Shown here: piece after piece, positions 41,117-49,257 of the stretch
How positions within the stretch are numbered: the stretch's first letter is position 1
Layout: each line of letters starts with the position of its first letter
NCBI GenBank assembly: GCA_024123915.1
Contig: CP099650.1
Location: 2,294,001 to 2,358,000, forward strand
Direction of reading: 5' to 3'
From: Oxalobacteraceae bacterium OTU3CAMAD1
GTDB lineage: Bacteria; Pseudomonadota; Gammaproteobacteria; Burkholderiales; Burkholderiaceae_D
Length of the DNA: 64,000 nucleotides
Notes under the pieces: model-generated
The model's input: only the letters and a program-made list of their open reading frames with translations
Database searches by the model: none
What the model was told of the DNA's origin: nothing
Position numbers and translations under genes: made by a program

Positions 41117-41140
41117 CCCCCGCTTCGCAAGAAGCGGGGG
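41117..41140. terminator. Hairpin shared by convergent GST and peptidase genes
   Basis: A perfect 10-bp stem CCCCCGCTTC/GAAGCGGGGG is closed by the tetraloop GCAA. It lies 6 bases after the GST stop and 31 bases beyond the peptidase stop. No T-run follows on either strand, so it may act as a weak terminator or mRNA 3'-end stabiliser. Confidence 0.7.
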
Positions 41141-41171
41141 CGGATACCGCGTGGGCGTCAAGCGTCGCCCG

Positions 41172-43151
41172 TCACTTGTAGCTGGCCACCAGTGAAACCC
41201 CGCTCGACGCCTTGTAGCCGTAGACCAGCACATAGTACGTGCCGGCCGCCGGCGAAGCGATCGAGATGGTCTCGGTGGTGGTCGAACCGTCCGATTTCTG
41301 CAGGTAGGAGCTGGTCGTCGGCTGCGATCCCAGTTTGACATAGAGGTCGGCGTCGCCGCTGCCGCCGGACGTCTTGAACGTCAGGCTGGTGGCGCCCGAG
41401 GGCACGGCGAAGGTGTACACCTTGCTGCCGCTGGCCGCCACCGAGATGCCGGTCACCGCGACATTGTTGGTCAGCGCGTTCGACGCCGGGGGCGTGGTGC
41501 CGCCGCCGCCGGCCATCACGCTGGCGAAGTTGGCCACGTTCAGGCTCCCGTAGCCGCTGGCGTAGTCCCAGCCCGCCGCCGCGCTGTAGCCGCCGTTTCT
41601 GCCGGAGACGACGTCGTGGAACATGCCTGGATTGGCGGCCGCGCGCGCATACAGGTTGGATGACGGGAAGGGTAGCGAGTTGTTGTTCATCGATTGGACG
41701 CGCGCCCAGAAGCCGGTGAACAGCGGCGCGGCCAGGCTGGTGCCGCCAATTTGCTCGGTTGCGCCGTTGACCAGCACCAGCGCGCCGCTGGACGGATCGG
41801 CGTCGAGCGCGATGTCCGGCGTGCCGCGTTTGGTGGAGCTGCCCAACACGCCGGCGTTGACCTGCCAGCTCGGCGCAGCCTCTGTCAGGCTAGGCCCGCC
41901 GCCGGCGCCGCCGTCGGCGCTTTGCTGGCAGGTGGCGCTGCTGCTGCACGCCCACACGGATTCGGAAGTCCACGTGGTGCCGGTGGTGCCCAGCAGCGTG
42001 CCGCCGACCGACACCACCCACGGCGAGACCGACGGATAGCTTTGCGAGGTGCTCAAGCCGCCGCACTCGTACGAGCCCGAATCTCCGGAGGAGACCGAGA
42101 ACGTCTGGCCCTGCGCCACCGCCGCCTGGAAGATCTGGTCGTTGCTGGCCATGATGCCGGAGTTCTTGGCGCTGGTTTCGCATTCGCCCAGCGAGACGTT
42201 GATGGTCTTGGCGACGTTGTCGCTGACGGCCCGGTTGTAGGTGTCGGTCAGGTCGGCGTCGCTGAGGGTGTTGGCCGTGTACAGGATCATTTGCTTGATG
42301 GTGCCTCCGGCGGCGGCCAGCGCGTCCTGCGTGTCCATGTTCCATTCGCCCACGCCGGCGGTGTCGGTGCTGGCCGCGCCCACGGTCACAGTGCTGATGT
42401 TCACCGTCGGATATCCCGCGCGGCTGGTGAAGGTGTTCAGATCGGTGATGGTTTGCTTCATGCTGCCCTGGGTGATGATGCCGATGGTGGCGTTGACGGC
42501 GCTGGGCAGGCCGCTGGCGTTGTAGATCGCCGGGAAGTCGGTCGGGTTGTGGCCCGTGGTGGCCAGGGTCGTCGCCGCCGGCTTGGCCAGCGTATGGTAC
42601 ATGTGGATGGTCTGCAGGCCGTGGATGGCCATGACGGTGTCGCCGAGCGACTGCGGCACCGAGGCGTCGCTGACGTTGGCGAAGGCGGTGCGGCCGTTGA
42701 CGTTGTAGTTGCGTAGATCCGTATTGAAGGCGGTTTTGACCGAGCCGGCGGTGCCGTCGCCGCTCACCAGCAGGCGGTTGTCGGACACGGTGATGTTGAT
42801 AAAGCCGCTGCGTTTCAAATGCTCGACCACTTTTTGCGCCTGGGCGGAGGTCGGCGCGTAGCGTTCCATGAACTGTTCCCTGGTCAGCGGCTGGGCGCCG
42901 CGTCCGGCGACGATATCGCCGGTCAGCGCGTCCAGATCGGCCTTGTTGCGCAGCTTGAGCGCGACCACGACGTGGGTCGCTATGCCGGCCTGCATCAGGG
43001 CCTGCTGCTGGGTCGTCGTGCCGCTGACGACCGGCGCCTTGGTGGCGGTGGGCACCCAGGTTTCGGCGTGCGCCAGGCCAGTGGTCGCGGTCAGCGCCAG
43101 CAAGGTCAGGGAGGCAAGGGACGACAGTTTCATTTGCTCGTTCAAGTTCAT
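41172..43151 (-). CDS. Secreted S53 (sedolisin/kumamolisin) peptidase with PPC domain
   Basis: A 659-residue protease precursor. The signal peptide (to ~residue 29, ending GLAHA) is followed by a pro-domain (about 35-190), an S53 catalytic domain (about 200-545) and a C-terminal PPC-type domain (about 565-659, ending YYVLVYGYKASSGVSLVASY). The acid/base pair is GEWNMDTQDA (E and D) near 268, the oxyanion Asp is in SSGDSGSYECGG near 357, and the nucleophile is in GGTSLAAP near 470. S53 enzymes work at low pH. The ATG at 43151 has CGGAGA 6 bases upstream. The product is exported and probably self-activated. Confidence 0.95.
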   Translation of the reverse strand: MNLNEQMKLSSLASLTLLALTATTGLAHAETWVPTATKAPVVSGTTTQQQALMQAGIATHVVVALKLRNKADLDALTGDIVAGRGAQPLTREQFMERYAPTSAQAQKVVEHLKRSGFINITVSDNRLLVSGDGTAGSVKTAFNTDLRNYNVNGRTAFANVSDASVPQSLGDTVMAIHGLQTIHMYHTLAKPAATTLATTGHNPTDFPAIYNASGLPSAVNATIGIITQGSMKQTITDLNTFTSRAGYPTVNISTVTVGAASTDTAGVGEWNMDTQDALAAAGGTIKQMILYTANTLSDADLTDTYNRAVSDNVAKTINVSLGECETSAKNSGIMASNDQIFQAAVAQGQTFSVSSGDSGSYECGGLSTSQSYPSVSPWVVSVGGTLLGTTGTTWTSESVWACSSSATCQQSADGGAGGGPSLTEAAPSWQVNAGVLGSSTKRGTPDIALDADPSSGALVLVNGATEQIGGTSLAAPLFTGFWARVQSMNNNSLPFPSSNLYARAAANPGMFHDVVSGRNGGYSAAAGWDYASGYGSLNVANFASVMAGGGGTTPPASNALTNNVAVTGISVAASGSKVYTFAVPSGATSLTFKTSGGSGDADLYVKLGSQPTTSSYLQKSDGSTTTETISIASPAAGTYYVLVYGYKASSGVSLVASYK

Positions 43152-43221
43152 GTGGTTCTCCGATTTTTATCAACATGATGTGCGGCGCCGAAGGATCATC
43201 GATGCCGCGCGCTTGCGCCAC

Positions 43222-43253
43222 CCCTGAGAAGACGGGTGTGTTTTTTCTCAGGG
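43222..43253. promoter_or_regulatory. Inverted repeat upstream of the S53 peptidase gene
   Basis: Perfect 9-bp arms CCCTGAGAA (43222-43230) and TTCTCAGGG (43245-43253) are separated by 14 bases. It lies 70-100 bases upstream of the peptidase start, so an operator is possible; a terminator for a reverse-strand transcript is less likely as no T-run follows on that strand. I see no gene in 43152-43442. Confidence 0.45.
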
Positions 43254-43442
43254 CGACACGATCCGTTGGCCGCTCCGGATGGAGTGGTCAAGGCGTGTCT
43301 ATCTCAACGCGGACCGCCGGTGGGCGGCCGCGTCGCCATTGGGGATACAACGGGGGAGCTAATCCAGGGCGTGCGTCAATCGCGGGCGTGCCGGTGCTGT
43401 TTCAGGCGCGCGTCGTGAAGGCGTGGCGGGCTGCGGAAAAGC

Positions 43443-43772
43443 TTAGATGGCGAAGACGGGTGGAGCGTGCGAAGGGGGTGTCAGGAAGGTGGGGGACTGC
43501 GTGTTGGAGCGGTACTGCGGAAGAAGTGCGAGGTAGGTTAGTCCGGTTGACCGGGGCGTGACGGTCAGGTCGCCCGTTGGCGGCAATGACGGCGTGTCGA
43601 TGACAAGTTGGCAGGTCGGGCAATCCGAGTCGTCGTCGGCGATCGCATGGTGATGGACGCCAAGGGCGAACAACTGGATCAGGAAAACGGACAGCACGAG
43701 CAGCAGCGCCGCCATCCGCTGGACGGATGGCCTGGACCTCACGCTACTGGTGCTCTCGTCGAGTGACCGCAT
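43443..43772 (-). CDS. DUF2946-like small membrane protein
   Basis: A 109-residue protein with one hydrophobic segment (about residues 20-40, MAALLLVLSVFLIQLFALGV) followed by HHHAIADDDSDCPTCQ, a His/Cys-rich segment that could bind metal. This arrangement is typical of DUF2946-type proteins, often found among copper-handling genes; copZ lies upstream on the same strand, 182 bases away. The ATG at 43772 follows an AGGAA-like site. An in-frame start at 43844 is possible. I can see no enzymatic motif. Confidence 0.68.
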   Translation of the reverse strand: MRSLDESTSSVRSRPSVQRMAALLLVLSVFLIQLFALGVHHHAIADDDSDCPTCQLVIDTPSLPPTGDLTVTPRSTGLTYLALLPQYRSNTQSPTFLTPPSHAPPVFAI

Positions 43773-43954
43773 GCTGGTGGATTCCTGGTGACCGGTGGCT
43801 TTCATAGCAACCGTGCAAAAAGTATAGCAAGCGGTGTCGCGCACGATTGCTTTTTTTCTACATTTGCATCGTGGCTGTTGTTTTCAGGATATGCGTCGAG
43901 TGGTCCGGCGGGGCGCTGCTCGCGCGGTGTACCGGACGGGTCGGGTGGGCCGAA

Positions 43955-44152
43955 TCAGGCGGCGGTGACGGGGTAGCCGGCGTCGGCGATGGCCGATTTC
44001 AGCGGCGCCAGCGCGGTGGCGCTGTCGATTTTGACGGTCTTGCTGGCCAGGTCGACTTCGACTTTTGCGGCGGCGTCAATCGCCTGCACCGCCTTGGTCA
44101 CCGCGCCCACGCAGTGACCACAACTCATGTTTTCCACTTGTAGCTGATACAT
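43955..44152 (-). CDS. copZ: Copper chaperone CopZ
   Basis: A 65-residue heavy-metal-associated domain with the CGHC copper site (MSCGHCVGAVTKAV, residues 9-22) and the usual beta-alpha-beta-beta-alpha-beta length. It passes Cu(I) to CopA. The ATG at 44152 (MYQLQVENMSCGHC) has GAAGGAGA 6 bases upstream. An in-frame ATG at 44182 is excluded because it would abut the -10 element of the CueR-type promoter. It is not adjacent to copA, but shares its operator core. Confidence 0.96.
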   Translation of the reverse strand: MYQLQVENMSCGHCVGAVTKAVQAIDAAAKVEVDLASKTVKIDSATALAPLKSAIADAGYPVTAA

Positions 44153-44182
44153 CGACTTCTCCTTCACGGTTTCGATGATCAT

Positions 44183-44213
44183 ACTGTATGCCTTCCAATC
44201 GTGGGAAGGTCAA
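44183..44213 (-). promoter_or_regulatory. CueR-type promoter of copZ
   Basis: Reading the reverse strand, TTGACC (44213-44208), a spacer of exactly 19 bases and TACAGT (44188-44183) form a classic MerR-family promoter. The spacer contains the dyad CCTTCC-CACGAT-TGGAAGG. The over-long spacer requires activator-induced DNA distortion, here presumably by CueR at 33545. Confidence 0.9.
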
Positions 44214-44244
44214 GGGAATCCTTGTTGAGCCGCGAACGGAGCTT

Positions 44245-44280
44245 GGCGGATTACGCTGCGCTAATCCGCCCTACGTGGTT
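44245..44280. repeat. Single REP-like hairpin unit
   Basis: The core GGCGGATTA-CGCTGCGC-TAATCCGCC (44245-44270) is followed by CTACGTGGTT. It is half of the longer elements elsewhere in the window and lies between the hicB stop and the copZ promoter. Confidence 0.82.
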
Positions 44281-44315
44281 TAGATGGGCGCTTGTTTCCC
44301 GGGACCCGCTAAGTG

Positions 44316-44600
44316 TCAACCTTCCGGCGGATCGTCCAGCCTGGCCAGGTCGAGGCTGACCATGGCCCAGATGCCGTCGGCGTAATCTGGCTCGCGCGAC
44401 AGGTACTCCACTTCGGATGGCTTGATTTCAAACGATTTGCCCTGCTCGACCAATTGGCCGACGTGGCCGTAGATGGCCTTGGTGGCGTTGCTCATCGCTT
44501 TGTCCACCGTCTCACCGGTGGTCACGCAGCCCGGGATGTCCGGGACGGTCACCCCGTATCGGCTGCCTTCACGCTTCTGGATCAGGATTGGAATGTCCAT
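44316..44600 (-). CDS. HicB-family antitoxin-like protein, orphan
   Basis: A 94-residue HicB-fold protein: the N-terminal partially degraded RNase-H-like domain reads YGVTVPDIPGCVTTGETVDK then AMSNATKAIYGHV. No ribbon-helix-helix or HTH DNA-binding tail is evident; it ends with DDPPEG. A partner hicA is expected immediately upstream, but only about 155 bases separate this start from the PhoH terminator and no such ORF is present. Nothing suitable is found downstream either. It may be a solitary HicB or a remnant. Confidence 0.83.
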   Translation of the reverse strand: MDIPILIQKREGSRYGVTVPDIPGCVTTGETVDKAMSNATKAIYGHVGQLVEQGKSFEIKPSEVEYLSREPDYADGIWAMVSLDLARLDDPPEG

Positions 44601-44755
44601 GGTCTTACCTTAGCTGTGGTCGGAAAGGCGGGCGAAATCAATGACTTGGATGTTAGTGTTATACAGGATGCCACAGGATTCAAGAACTTTCGTGGATCAC
44701 CACGCTTTACTGGTCCCCTACTTGTGCATAGATTGGGTAGCAGAAACTGTTTGCG

Positions 44756-44795
44756 GAAAAAAAGAAGCCCCGCCGGCATCGCTGCGGGCGGGGCT
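44756..44795 (-). terminator. Intrinsic terminator after the PIN-PhoH gene
   Basis: On the reverse strand the 9-bp stem AGCCCCGCC/GGCGGGGCT (44795-44787 with 44774-44766) is followed by TTC and a run of seven T. It lies about 28 bases beyond the PIN-PhoH stop. Confidence 0.88.
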
Positions 44796-44822
44796 AACAG
44801 GTACGTATTTATTCTACTACAT

Positions 44823-46697
44823 TTACAGCACGTCGCTGGCGTGATCGGCCAGGCGCGAGCGTTCGCCGCGCGCCAGGGTCACGTGGCCGCTGTGCGACCA
44901 ACCCTTGAAGCGGTCGACCACGTACGTCAGGCCGCTCGAGCCTTCGGTCAGGTAAGGCGTGTCGATCTGCGCGATGTTGCCCAGGCAAAGGATCTTGGTG
45001 CCCGGACCGGCGCGCGTGACCAGGGTCTTGACCTGTTTCGGCGTCAAGTTCTGCGCCTCGTCGATGATCAGGAACTTATTGACGAAGGTTCGGCCGCGCA
45101 TGAAGTTGAGCGACTTGATCTTGATGCGCGAGCGGATCAGGTCCTGCGTTGCCGCGCGGCCCCATTCGCCGCCGTCCGAATCGGACTTGTTGAGCACTTC
45201 GAGGTTGTCGTCGAAGGCGCCCATCCAAGGCGACATCTTCTCTTCCTCGGTGCCCGGCAGGAAACCGATGTCCTCGCCGACAGGCACCGTCACGCGGGTG
45301 ACGATGATTTCGTTGTAGAGCTTGGTTTCCAGCACTTGCGCCAGGCCTGCGGCCAGTGCCAGCAGGGTTTTGCCGGTGCCGGCCTGGCCGAGCAGGGTGA
45401 CGAAGTCGCATTCCGGATTCATCAGCAAGTTCAACGCGAAGTTCTGCTCGCGGTTGCGGGCGGTGACACCCCACACATTGTTCTTGTTGTGGCTGAAGTC
45501 GCGCAGGGTTTGCAGCACGGCGGTTTTGCCGTTGATCTGCTTGACCTGGCCATAGAACGGCGCTTCGCCATTCTTCGGCTCCAGGAAGATGAACTGGTTG
45601 ACCAGCAGCGACGGCACGAACGGACCGGTGACGCGGTAGAACGTCGCGCTCTGGCCGTTTTTATTTTCCTGCCACGATTCCAGGTCCTTGCCGTGCTTGG
45701 TCCAGAAGTCGTCCGGCAGCTGGACGATACCGGAGTACAGCAGGTCGGTATCTTCCATCACGTGGTCGTTGAAGTAGTCCTCGGCAGGCAGGCCCAGCGC
45801 GCGCGCCTTGATGCGCATGTTGATGTCCTTCGACACCAGCACCACCGGACGGCCTTCCTGTTCGGCCTCCAGCGAGCGCACGACGGACAGGATCTGGTTG
45901 TCGGCCTTGCCGACCGGCAGGCCAACCGGCAGGTCCGCCGTTTGCATGCGGGTCTGGAAGTACAGGCGGCCCTTGGCGTCCTTGTTGCCCAGCTTGGACA
46001 GCGGAATGCCGTTCTCGATGGCGTCGTCGTCGGTGTTGGAGACCAGCGCGTCGAGGGTGCGCGACACCTGGCGGGCATTGCGCGCCACCTCGGTCATGCC
46101 CTTCTTGTGGTTGTCCAATTCCTCCAACGTCATCATCGGCAGGTAGACGTCGTGCTCTTCGAAGCGGAACAGCGACGATGGATCGTGCATCAGCACGTTC
46201 GTGTCGAGCACGAACAGCTTGGTCGTGCCGGTTTGGTCGGCGTGACGGCTGGTCGACGACTTGATCCCCACTTCGTTGATCTTGTGCTTGGCCGGGTGTG
46301 GCGCCTCGGCGGTGATCGGCGTGACCTTGCCGCGCGCGGCCGGGGTAGCCTTCGCTTTGGCAACGGGTTTGGCGGCCACAGGAGCGGGCGCGGGTGCCGG
46401 TGCAGCTTGGGCGGCCTTCAACACGGCCGGCGCGGCCTTCAGCACAGCGGCCACGGCCTTCGACTTGGCGGTGGTTTTCGCTGCCGCAGCAGGCGCGGCT
46501 TGGACGGCGACCGGCGCCGCCGCTTTGGATTTCGCTACGGGTACTGCCTTGACGGGCGCCGCCTTCTTCGGCGCGGGTGCCGGCGCGATCTCGGCAACCG
46601 CCGCAATGGCGGAAACCGGGCGCGGCCCTGTCGCTTTTGGATAATCTTTTGCCAACAGTAAAGTCGCTGGCTTACTAGGTAATTTTGGCAGTGGCAT
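44823..46697 (-). CDS. PIN-PhoH family protein (PhoH2-like)
   Basis: A 624-residue protein. The first ~140 residues are an Ala/Pro/Lys-rich linker (for example APAPAPVAAKPVAKAKA). A PIN-type nuclease domain follows (about 158-310, LFVLDTNVLMHDPSS with conserved Asp; VVLVSKDINMRIKA). The PhoH ATPase domain is about 400-615 with Walker A GQAGTGKT near 435 and Walker B LIIDEAQN near 545. Such PIN-PhoH proteins are RNA helicase/RNases in the actinobacterial examples studied. The ATG at 46697 (MPLPKLPSKP) gives the full-length form. The long linker may be an RNA-interacting tail. Confidence 0.93.
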   Translation of the reverse strand: MPLPKLPSKPATLLLAKDYPKATGPRPVSAIAAVAEIAPAPAPKKAAPVKAVPVAKSKAAAPVAVQAAPAAAAKTTAKSKAVAAVLKAAPAVLKAAQAAPAPAPAPVAAKPVAKAKATPAARGKVTPITAEAPHPAKHKINEVGIKSSTSRHADQTGTTKLFVLDTNVLMHDPSSLFRFEEHDVYLPMMTLEELDNHKKGMTEVARNARQVSRTLDALVSNTDDDAIENGIPLSKLGNKDAKGRLYFQTRMQTADLPVGLPVGKADNQILSVVRSLEAEQEGRPVVLVSKDINMRIKARALGLPAEDYFNDHVMEDTDLLYSGIVQLPDDFWTKHGKDLESWQENKNGQSATFYRVTGPFVPSLLVNQFIFLEPKNGEAPFYGQVKQINGKTAVLQTLRDFSHNKNNVWGVTARNREQNFALNLLMNPECDFVTLLGQAGTGKTLLALAAGLAQVLETKLYNEIIVTRVTVPVGEDIGFLPGTEEEKMSPWMGAFDDNLEVLNKSDSDGGEWGRAATQDLIRSRIKIKSLNFMRGRTFVNKFLIIDEAQNLTPKQVKTLVTRAGPGTKILCLGNIAQIDTPYLTEGSSGLTYVVDRFKGWSHSGHVTLARGERSRLADHASDVL

Positions 46698-46980
46698 CAG
46701 GATCTCAATTGAAAAATAACTGGAGGAATCCGCCCATAGGCGCAGCGCGTCTCGGCGAATCGGAGACGTTGGTACCGGATGGGGTGGATGCTGGGTGAAA
46801 CAGGATAGTAGACTGCCGACGGGCGCACATCTTGCCCGGAGAAAGTACCGCGTGGTGGCCGGCTGGCCACCATGTAGGGTGGGAAGAGTTACAGTGATGA
46901 CTCAAAATGGTTAACAAAATGGCTGGATGCGCATGATTCTGCTAGGGTTGAGCAACTCTGAAAGGCAACGCGCAAACCTG

Positions 46981-47445
46981 TTAAGCCTGACGCGCCACAA
47001 ATTCCAGCACTTCATCGACGTGACCCGCTACCTTCACGCCTCTCCATTCTTTCACCAATTGACCGGTAGCGTCAATGACAAACGTGCTGCGCTCGACGCC
47101 ACGAACGGTCTTGCCGTACATTTGCTTCATTTTCATGACGTTGAACTGCGCGCAGACCGCCTCGTCGGGGTCGGAAATGAGCTCGAAAGGCAGGCCCAGC
47201 TTGGCTTTGAAGCTTTCGTGCGAGCGCAGCGAATCGCGGCTGATACCGTAGATTTCGGTGCCGGCGGCCTGGAATTGCTCGTACAGATCGCGGAACGCCA
47301 TGTTCTCGGTGGTGCAGCCGGGGGTATTGTCTTTCGGGTAGAAAAACAGCACGGTATGGCGCGCTGGCCGGCCGGACAGCTGGAAAGTCTGGCCGCTCGT
47401 CATGGGGGCGGAAAAGTCGGTAACTACGGGTTGGCTATCAGCCAC
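46981..47445 (-). CDS. bcp: Thioredoxin-dependent peroxiredoxin, Bcp/PrxQ type
   Basis: A 154-residue peroxiredoxin (E. coli Bcp is 156). The peroxidatic Cys is in the motif YPKDNTPGCTTENMAFRD near residue 45. E. coli Bcp has a resolving Cys five residues later (C45/C50); here that position is Met, so this is a one-Cys form or uses a Cys farther on (EAVCAQF). The GTG at 47445 was chosen because AGGAGA lies 7 bases upstream. In-frame ATGs at 47475 and 47469 lack such a site and the first sits inside it. Confidence 0.9.
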   Translation of the reverse strand: MADSQPVVTDFSAPMTSGQTFQLSGRPARHTVLFFYPKDNTPGCTTENMAFRDLYEQFQAAGTEIYGISRDSLRSHESFKAKLGLPFELISDPDEAVCAQFNVMKMKQMYGKTVRGVERSTFVIDATGQLVKEWRGVKVAGHVDEVLEFVARQA

Positions 47446-47536
47446 TGGTTTTCTCCTGGAGATGGACATCGACAATATGAGGGCGAGTTATCACCCTTCA
47501 AGACGGGCGGGCAAAGTAAATATTGTCCAGCATGCG

Positions 47537-48505
47537 CTAGGAGCGCGCCCGCAGGCGCGCTTGCAGTTGCTCGGCCGTGACGGGCGCGCCGTCGGCGGTC
47601 AGGCTGGAAATCGTCAACATGCGGCCGTCGCCGCACACGCCAAAGATGCAATTATCCACTACGGTCAAGCCCGGTGGCAAACCCAGGGCGACGACATTGC
47701 CGAAATTGCCGGACAAGCGGGCGCGCTCGATCACGTAACGGACGCCGGCGATGTCGGTGAAGGCGCCGGGGTAGGGCGGCGCGGCGGCGCGGTGCAGATT
47801 GTAGACTTGCCGCGCCGGCTGGCGCCAGTCGATGCGACCGTCCGCGGGCGTGCGCGGGTCGCAGCCGCCGGCCGCTCCGGCACCCGCTCTGGCATTGTTA
47901 TGCAGGCGCGGCGCCGTGCCGTCGAGCAGCGACGGCAGCACGCGCCACAGCGTCTGCTCGGCCGCCACGGTGACCTTGATGGCCACGTCGAAGGCGGTGT
48001 CGTCGGGCAGGATCGGCACTTCCACCTGCGAGACGATGGCGCCGGCACCTGGCCCGTTCGTCAACTCGTGCAGGCTGGCGCCGGTGACGGTGGCGTCGTG
48101 CAGCACCGCCCACTCGACCGGCGCGCCGCCGGGAAACTCCGGCAGCAGCGAGCCGTGCATGTTGTAGGCCGGCGCGACGGCGAGCAGCTCGGCCGGCAGC
48201 GCGCGGCCGTAGTCGAAGCTGAAGATCAGGTCAGGCATGGTGTCGCGGACCTGTTCCAGCAACTCGGGCGATTCGGCGTCGTCGGCGGCGATGCAGGGGA
48301 TGTGTTCCTCGCGGCACAGCGCGCGCACCGATTCGTCGTGGTTGTTTCCGCCCGGGTCGTCCGTCCGGGTGACCACCAGCGCGACATCGACGCCGCCGGC
48401 CAGCAACACCTTCAGGCAGCGTACGCCAAGCTTGTGGTGCGCGAAGACGACCGCGCGTTGGCGGCGGTCGTGGTCGTTCGTATCGTCGGCGGCGTGGTCG
48501 TTCAT
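47537..48505 (-). CDS. ArnA-like formyltransferase with altered active site
   Basis: A 322-residue protein of the methionyl-tRNA formyltransferase/ArnA-N superfamily, with an N-terminal Rossmann-like formyltransferase domain and a C-terminal OB-like domain (YPGAFTDIAGVRYVIERARL onwards). The Asn and His of the catalytic triad are kept in NMHGSLLPEF. The third residue, the Asp of ADAGAIV/PDAGAMV in relatives, is Gly here (NGPGAGAIV), and the usual KYRGRxP after the His motif is EFPGGAP. It is therefore either inactive or altered. It is followed on the same strand by an Mth938-like gene upstream; no other lipid A-modification genes are near. Confidence 0.88.
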   Translation of the reverse strand: MNDHAADDTNDHDRRQRAVVFAHHKLGVRCLKVLLAGGVDVALVVTRTDDPGGNNHDESVRALCREEHIPCIAADDAESPELLEQVRDTMPDLIFSFDYGRALPAELLAVAPAYNMHGSLLPEFPGGAPVEWAVLHDATVTGASLHELTNGPGAGAIVSQVEVPILPDDTAFDVAIKVTVAAEQTLWRVLPSLLDGTAPRLHNNARAGAGAAGGCDPRTPADGRIDWRQPARQVYNLHRAAAPPYPGAFTDIAGVRYVIERARLSGNFGNVVALGLPPGLTVVDNCIFGVCGDGRMLTISSLTADGAPVTAEQLQARLRARS

Positions 48506-48533
48506 GGCCGAGCGCCTTGTATTCTCAGCAGGC

Positions 48534-48926
48534 TCAGGCGCCCGCCTTGTCGGTGTTGTCGATGATCAGCGCCAGGGTGACCTTGCGGCCTTCGCCCATC
48601 AGGATGTTGTAGGTGCGACAGGCGGCCTGGCTGTCCATGCATTCGACGCCGATGCGGCGCATCGTCAGCGCGGCCGTCAGGCGCGGGTGGATGAAGCGCT
48701 GTTTGGCGCCCGTGCCGAGGATGACGACGTCCGGCGCGTCGGCGCCGATGATGTCGAAATGTTCGGCGGTGAGGGATTCGAAGGTCGGCGCGGGCCAGGC
48801 GCGCGGCTCGGACTCCGGCAGCACGATCAGGCTGTAGTTGTAGCGCTGGGCGTTGATCTCGACGCCGGTTTCATCGTAGCCGGTGACGGTTTGGTACTTT
48901 TTGGTGTCGCTTGCGTGGAGCTTCAT
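48534..48926 (-). CDS. Mth938-like domain protein
   Basis: A 130-residue protein of the Mth938/NDUFAF3-like family (DUF498). The conserved core is SLIVLPESEPRAWP then DVVILGTGAKQRFIHPRLTA and GVECMDSQAACRTYNILMGE. The function in bacteria is unknown; eukaryotic relatives help assemble complex I. The ATG at 48926 (MKLHASDTKKYQ) is the family start; an in-frame upstream ATG at 49001 begins in a REP-like repeat and is rejected. The formyltransferase begins 28 bases after its stop, so the two may be co-transcribed. Confidence 0.9.
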   Translation of the reverse strand: MKLHASDTKKYQTVTGYDETGVEINAQRYNYSLIVLPESEPRAWPAPTFESLTAEHFDIIGADAPDVVILGTGAKQRFIHPRLTAALTMRRIGVECMDSQAACRTYNILMGEGRKVTLALIIDNTDKAGA

Positions 48927-48960
48927 GGTATTTGTGCGGTAAATGGCGAGTAGCCCGTCG

Positions 48961-49062
48961 GACACGTAGGGCGGATTAGCGCAGCGTAATCGGCCATGCA
49001 TGCGCAGCCGACGGCGGCACCATGGCCGATTACGGCGTTCCGCCTAATCCGCCCTACGTGTC
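48961..49062. repeat. REP-like palindromic element
   Basis: Perfect 19-base terminal inverted repeats, GACACGTAGGGCGGATTAG (48961-48979) and CTAATCCGCCCTACGTGTC (49044-49062), enclose GTAATCGGCCATGCATGCGC and CCATGGCCGATTACGGC. It sits upstream of the Mth938-like gene, between divergent transcription units, unlike most other copies. Confidence 0.9.
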
Positions 49063-49257
49063 CTATGTGGTTGGTCGAATTTGGTGGCTTAAGTGACATT
49101 GTAGCCTTTTTCAAGGGGCGCTTCGCCGTTTAGCCCCGCCAGAGGTTGATTAAACGGGTGGCTTTCGGCAGAATGGTTCTTTTCGCATTGCAGCACAGGC
49201 CGCCAGCGCGTTTTTGGCAGGCCTCAGCGGTTTGCCTCACCAAGACAGGATTTTATT

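Noticed and set aside
43175..43561. Small forward ORF near the S53 peptidase promoter
   Set aside because: Basic, Arg/Gly-rich composition without similarity; overlaps the DUF2946-like gene and an inverted repeat.
44313..46661. Forward-strand open frame of 782 codons
   Set aside because: Overlaps hicB and the PIN-PhoH gene on the opposite strand; crosses the PhoH terminator and encodes no known domain.
46705..46917. Reverse-strand 70-codon ORF upstream of PIN-PhoH
   Set aside because: No ribosome-binding site, no domain; more likely the leader/promoter region of the PIN-PhoH gene. I see no other gene in 46698-46980.
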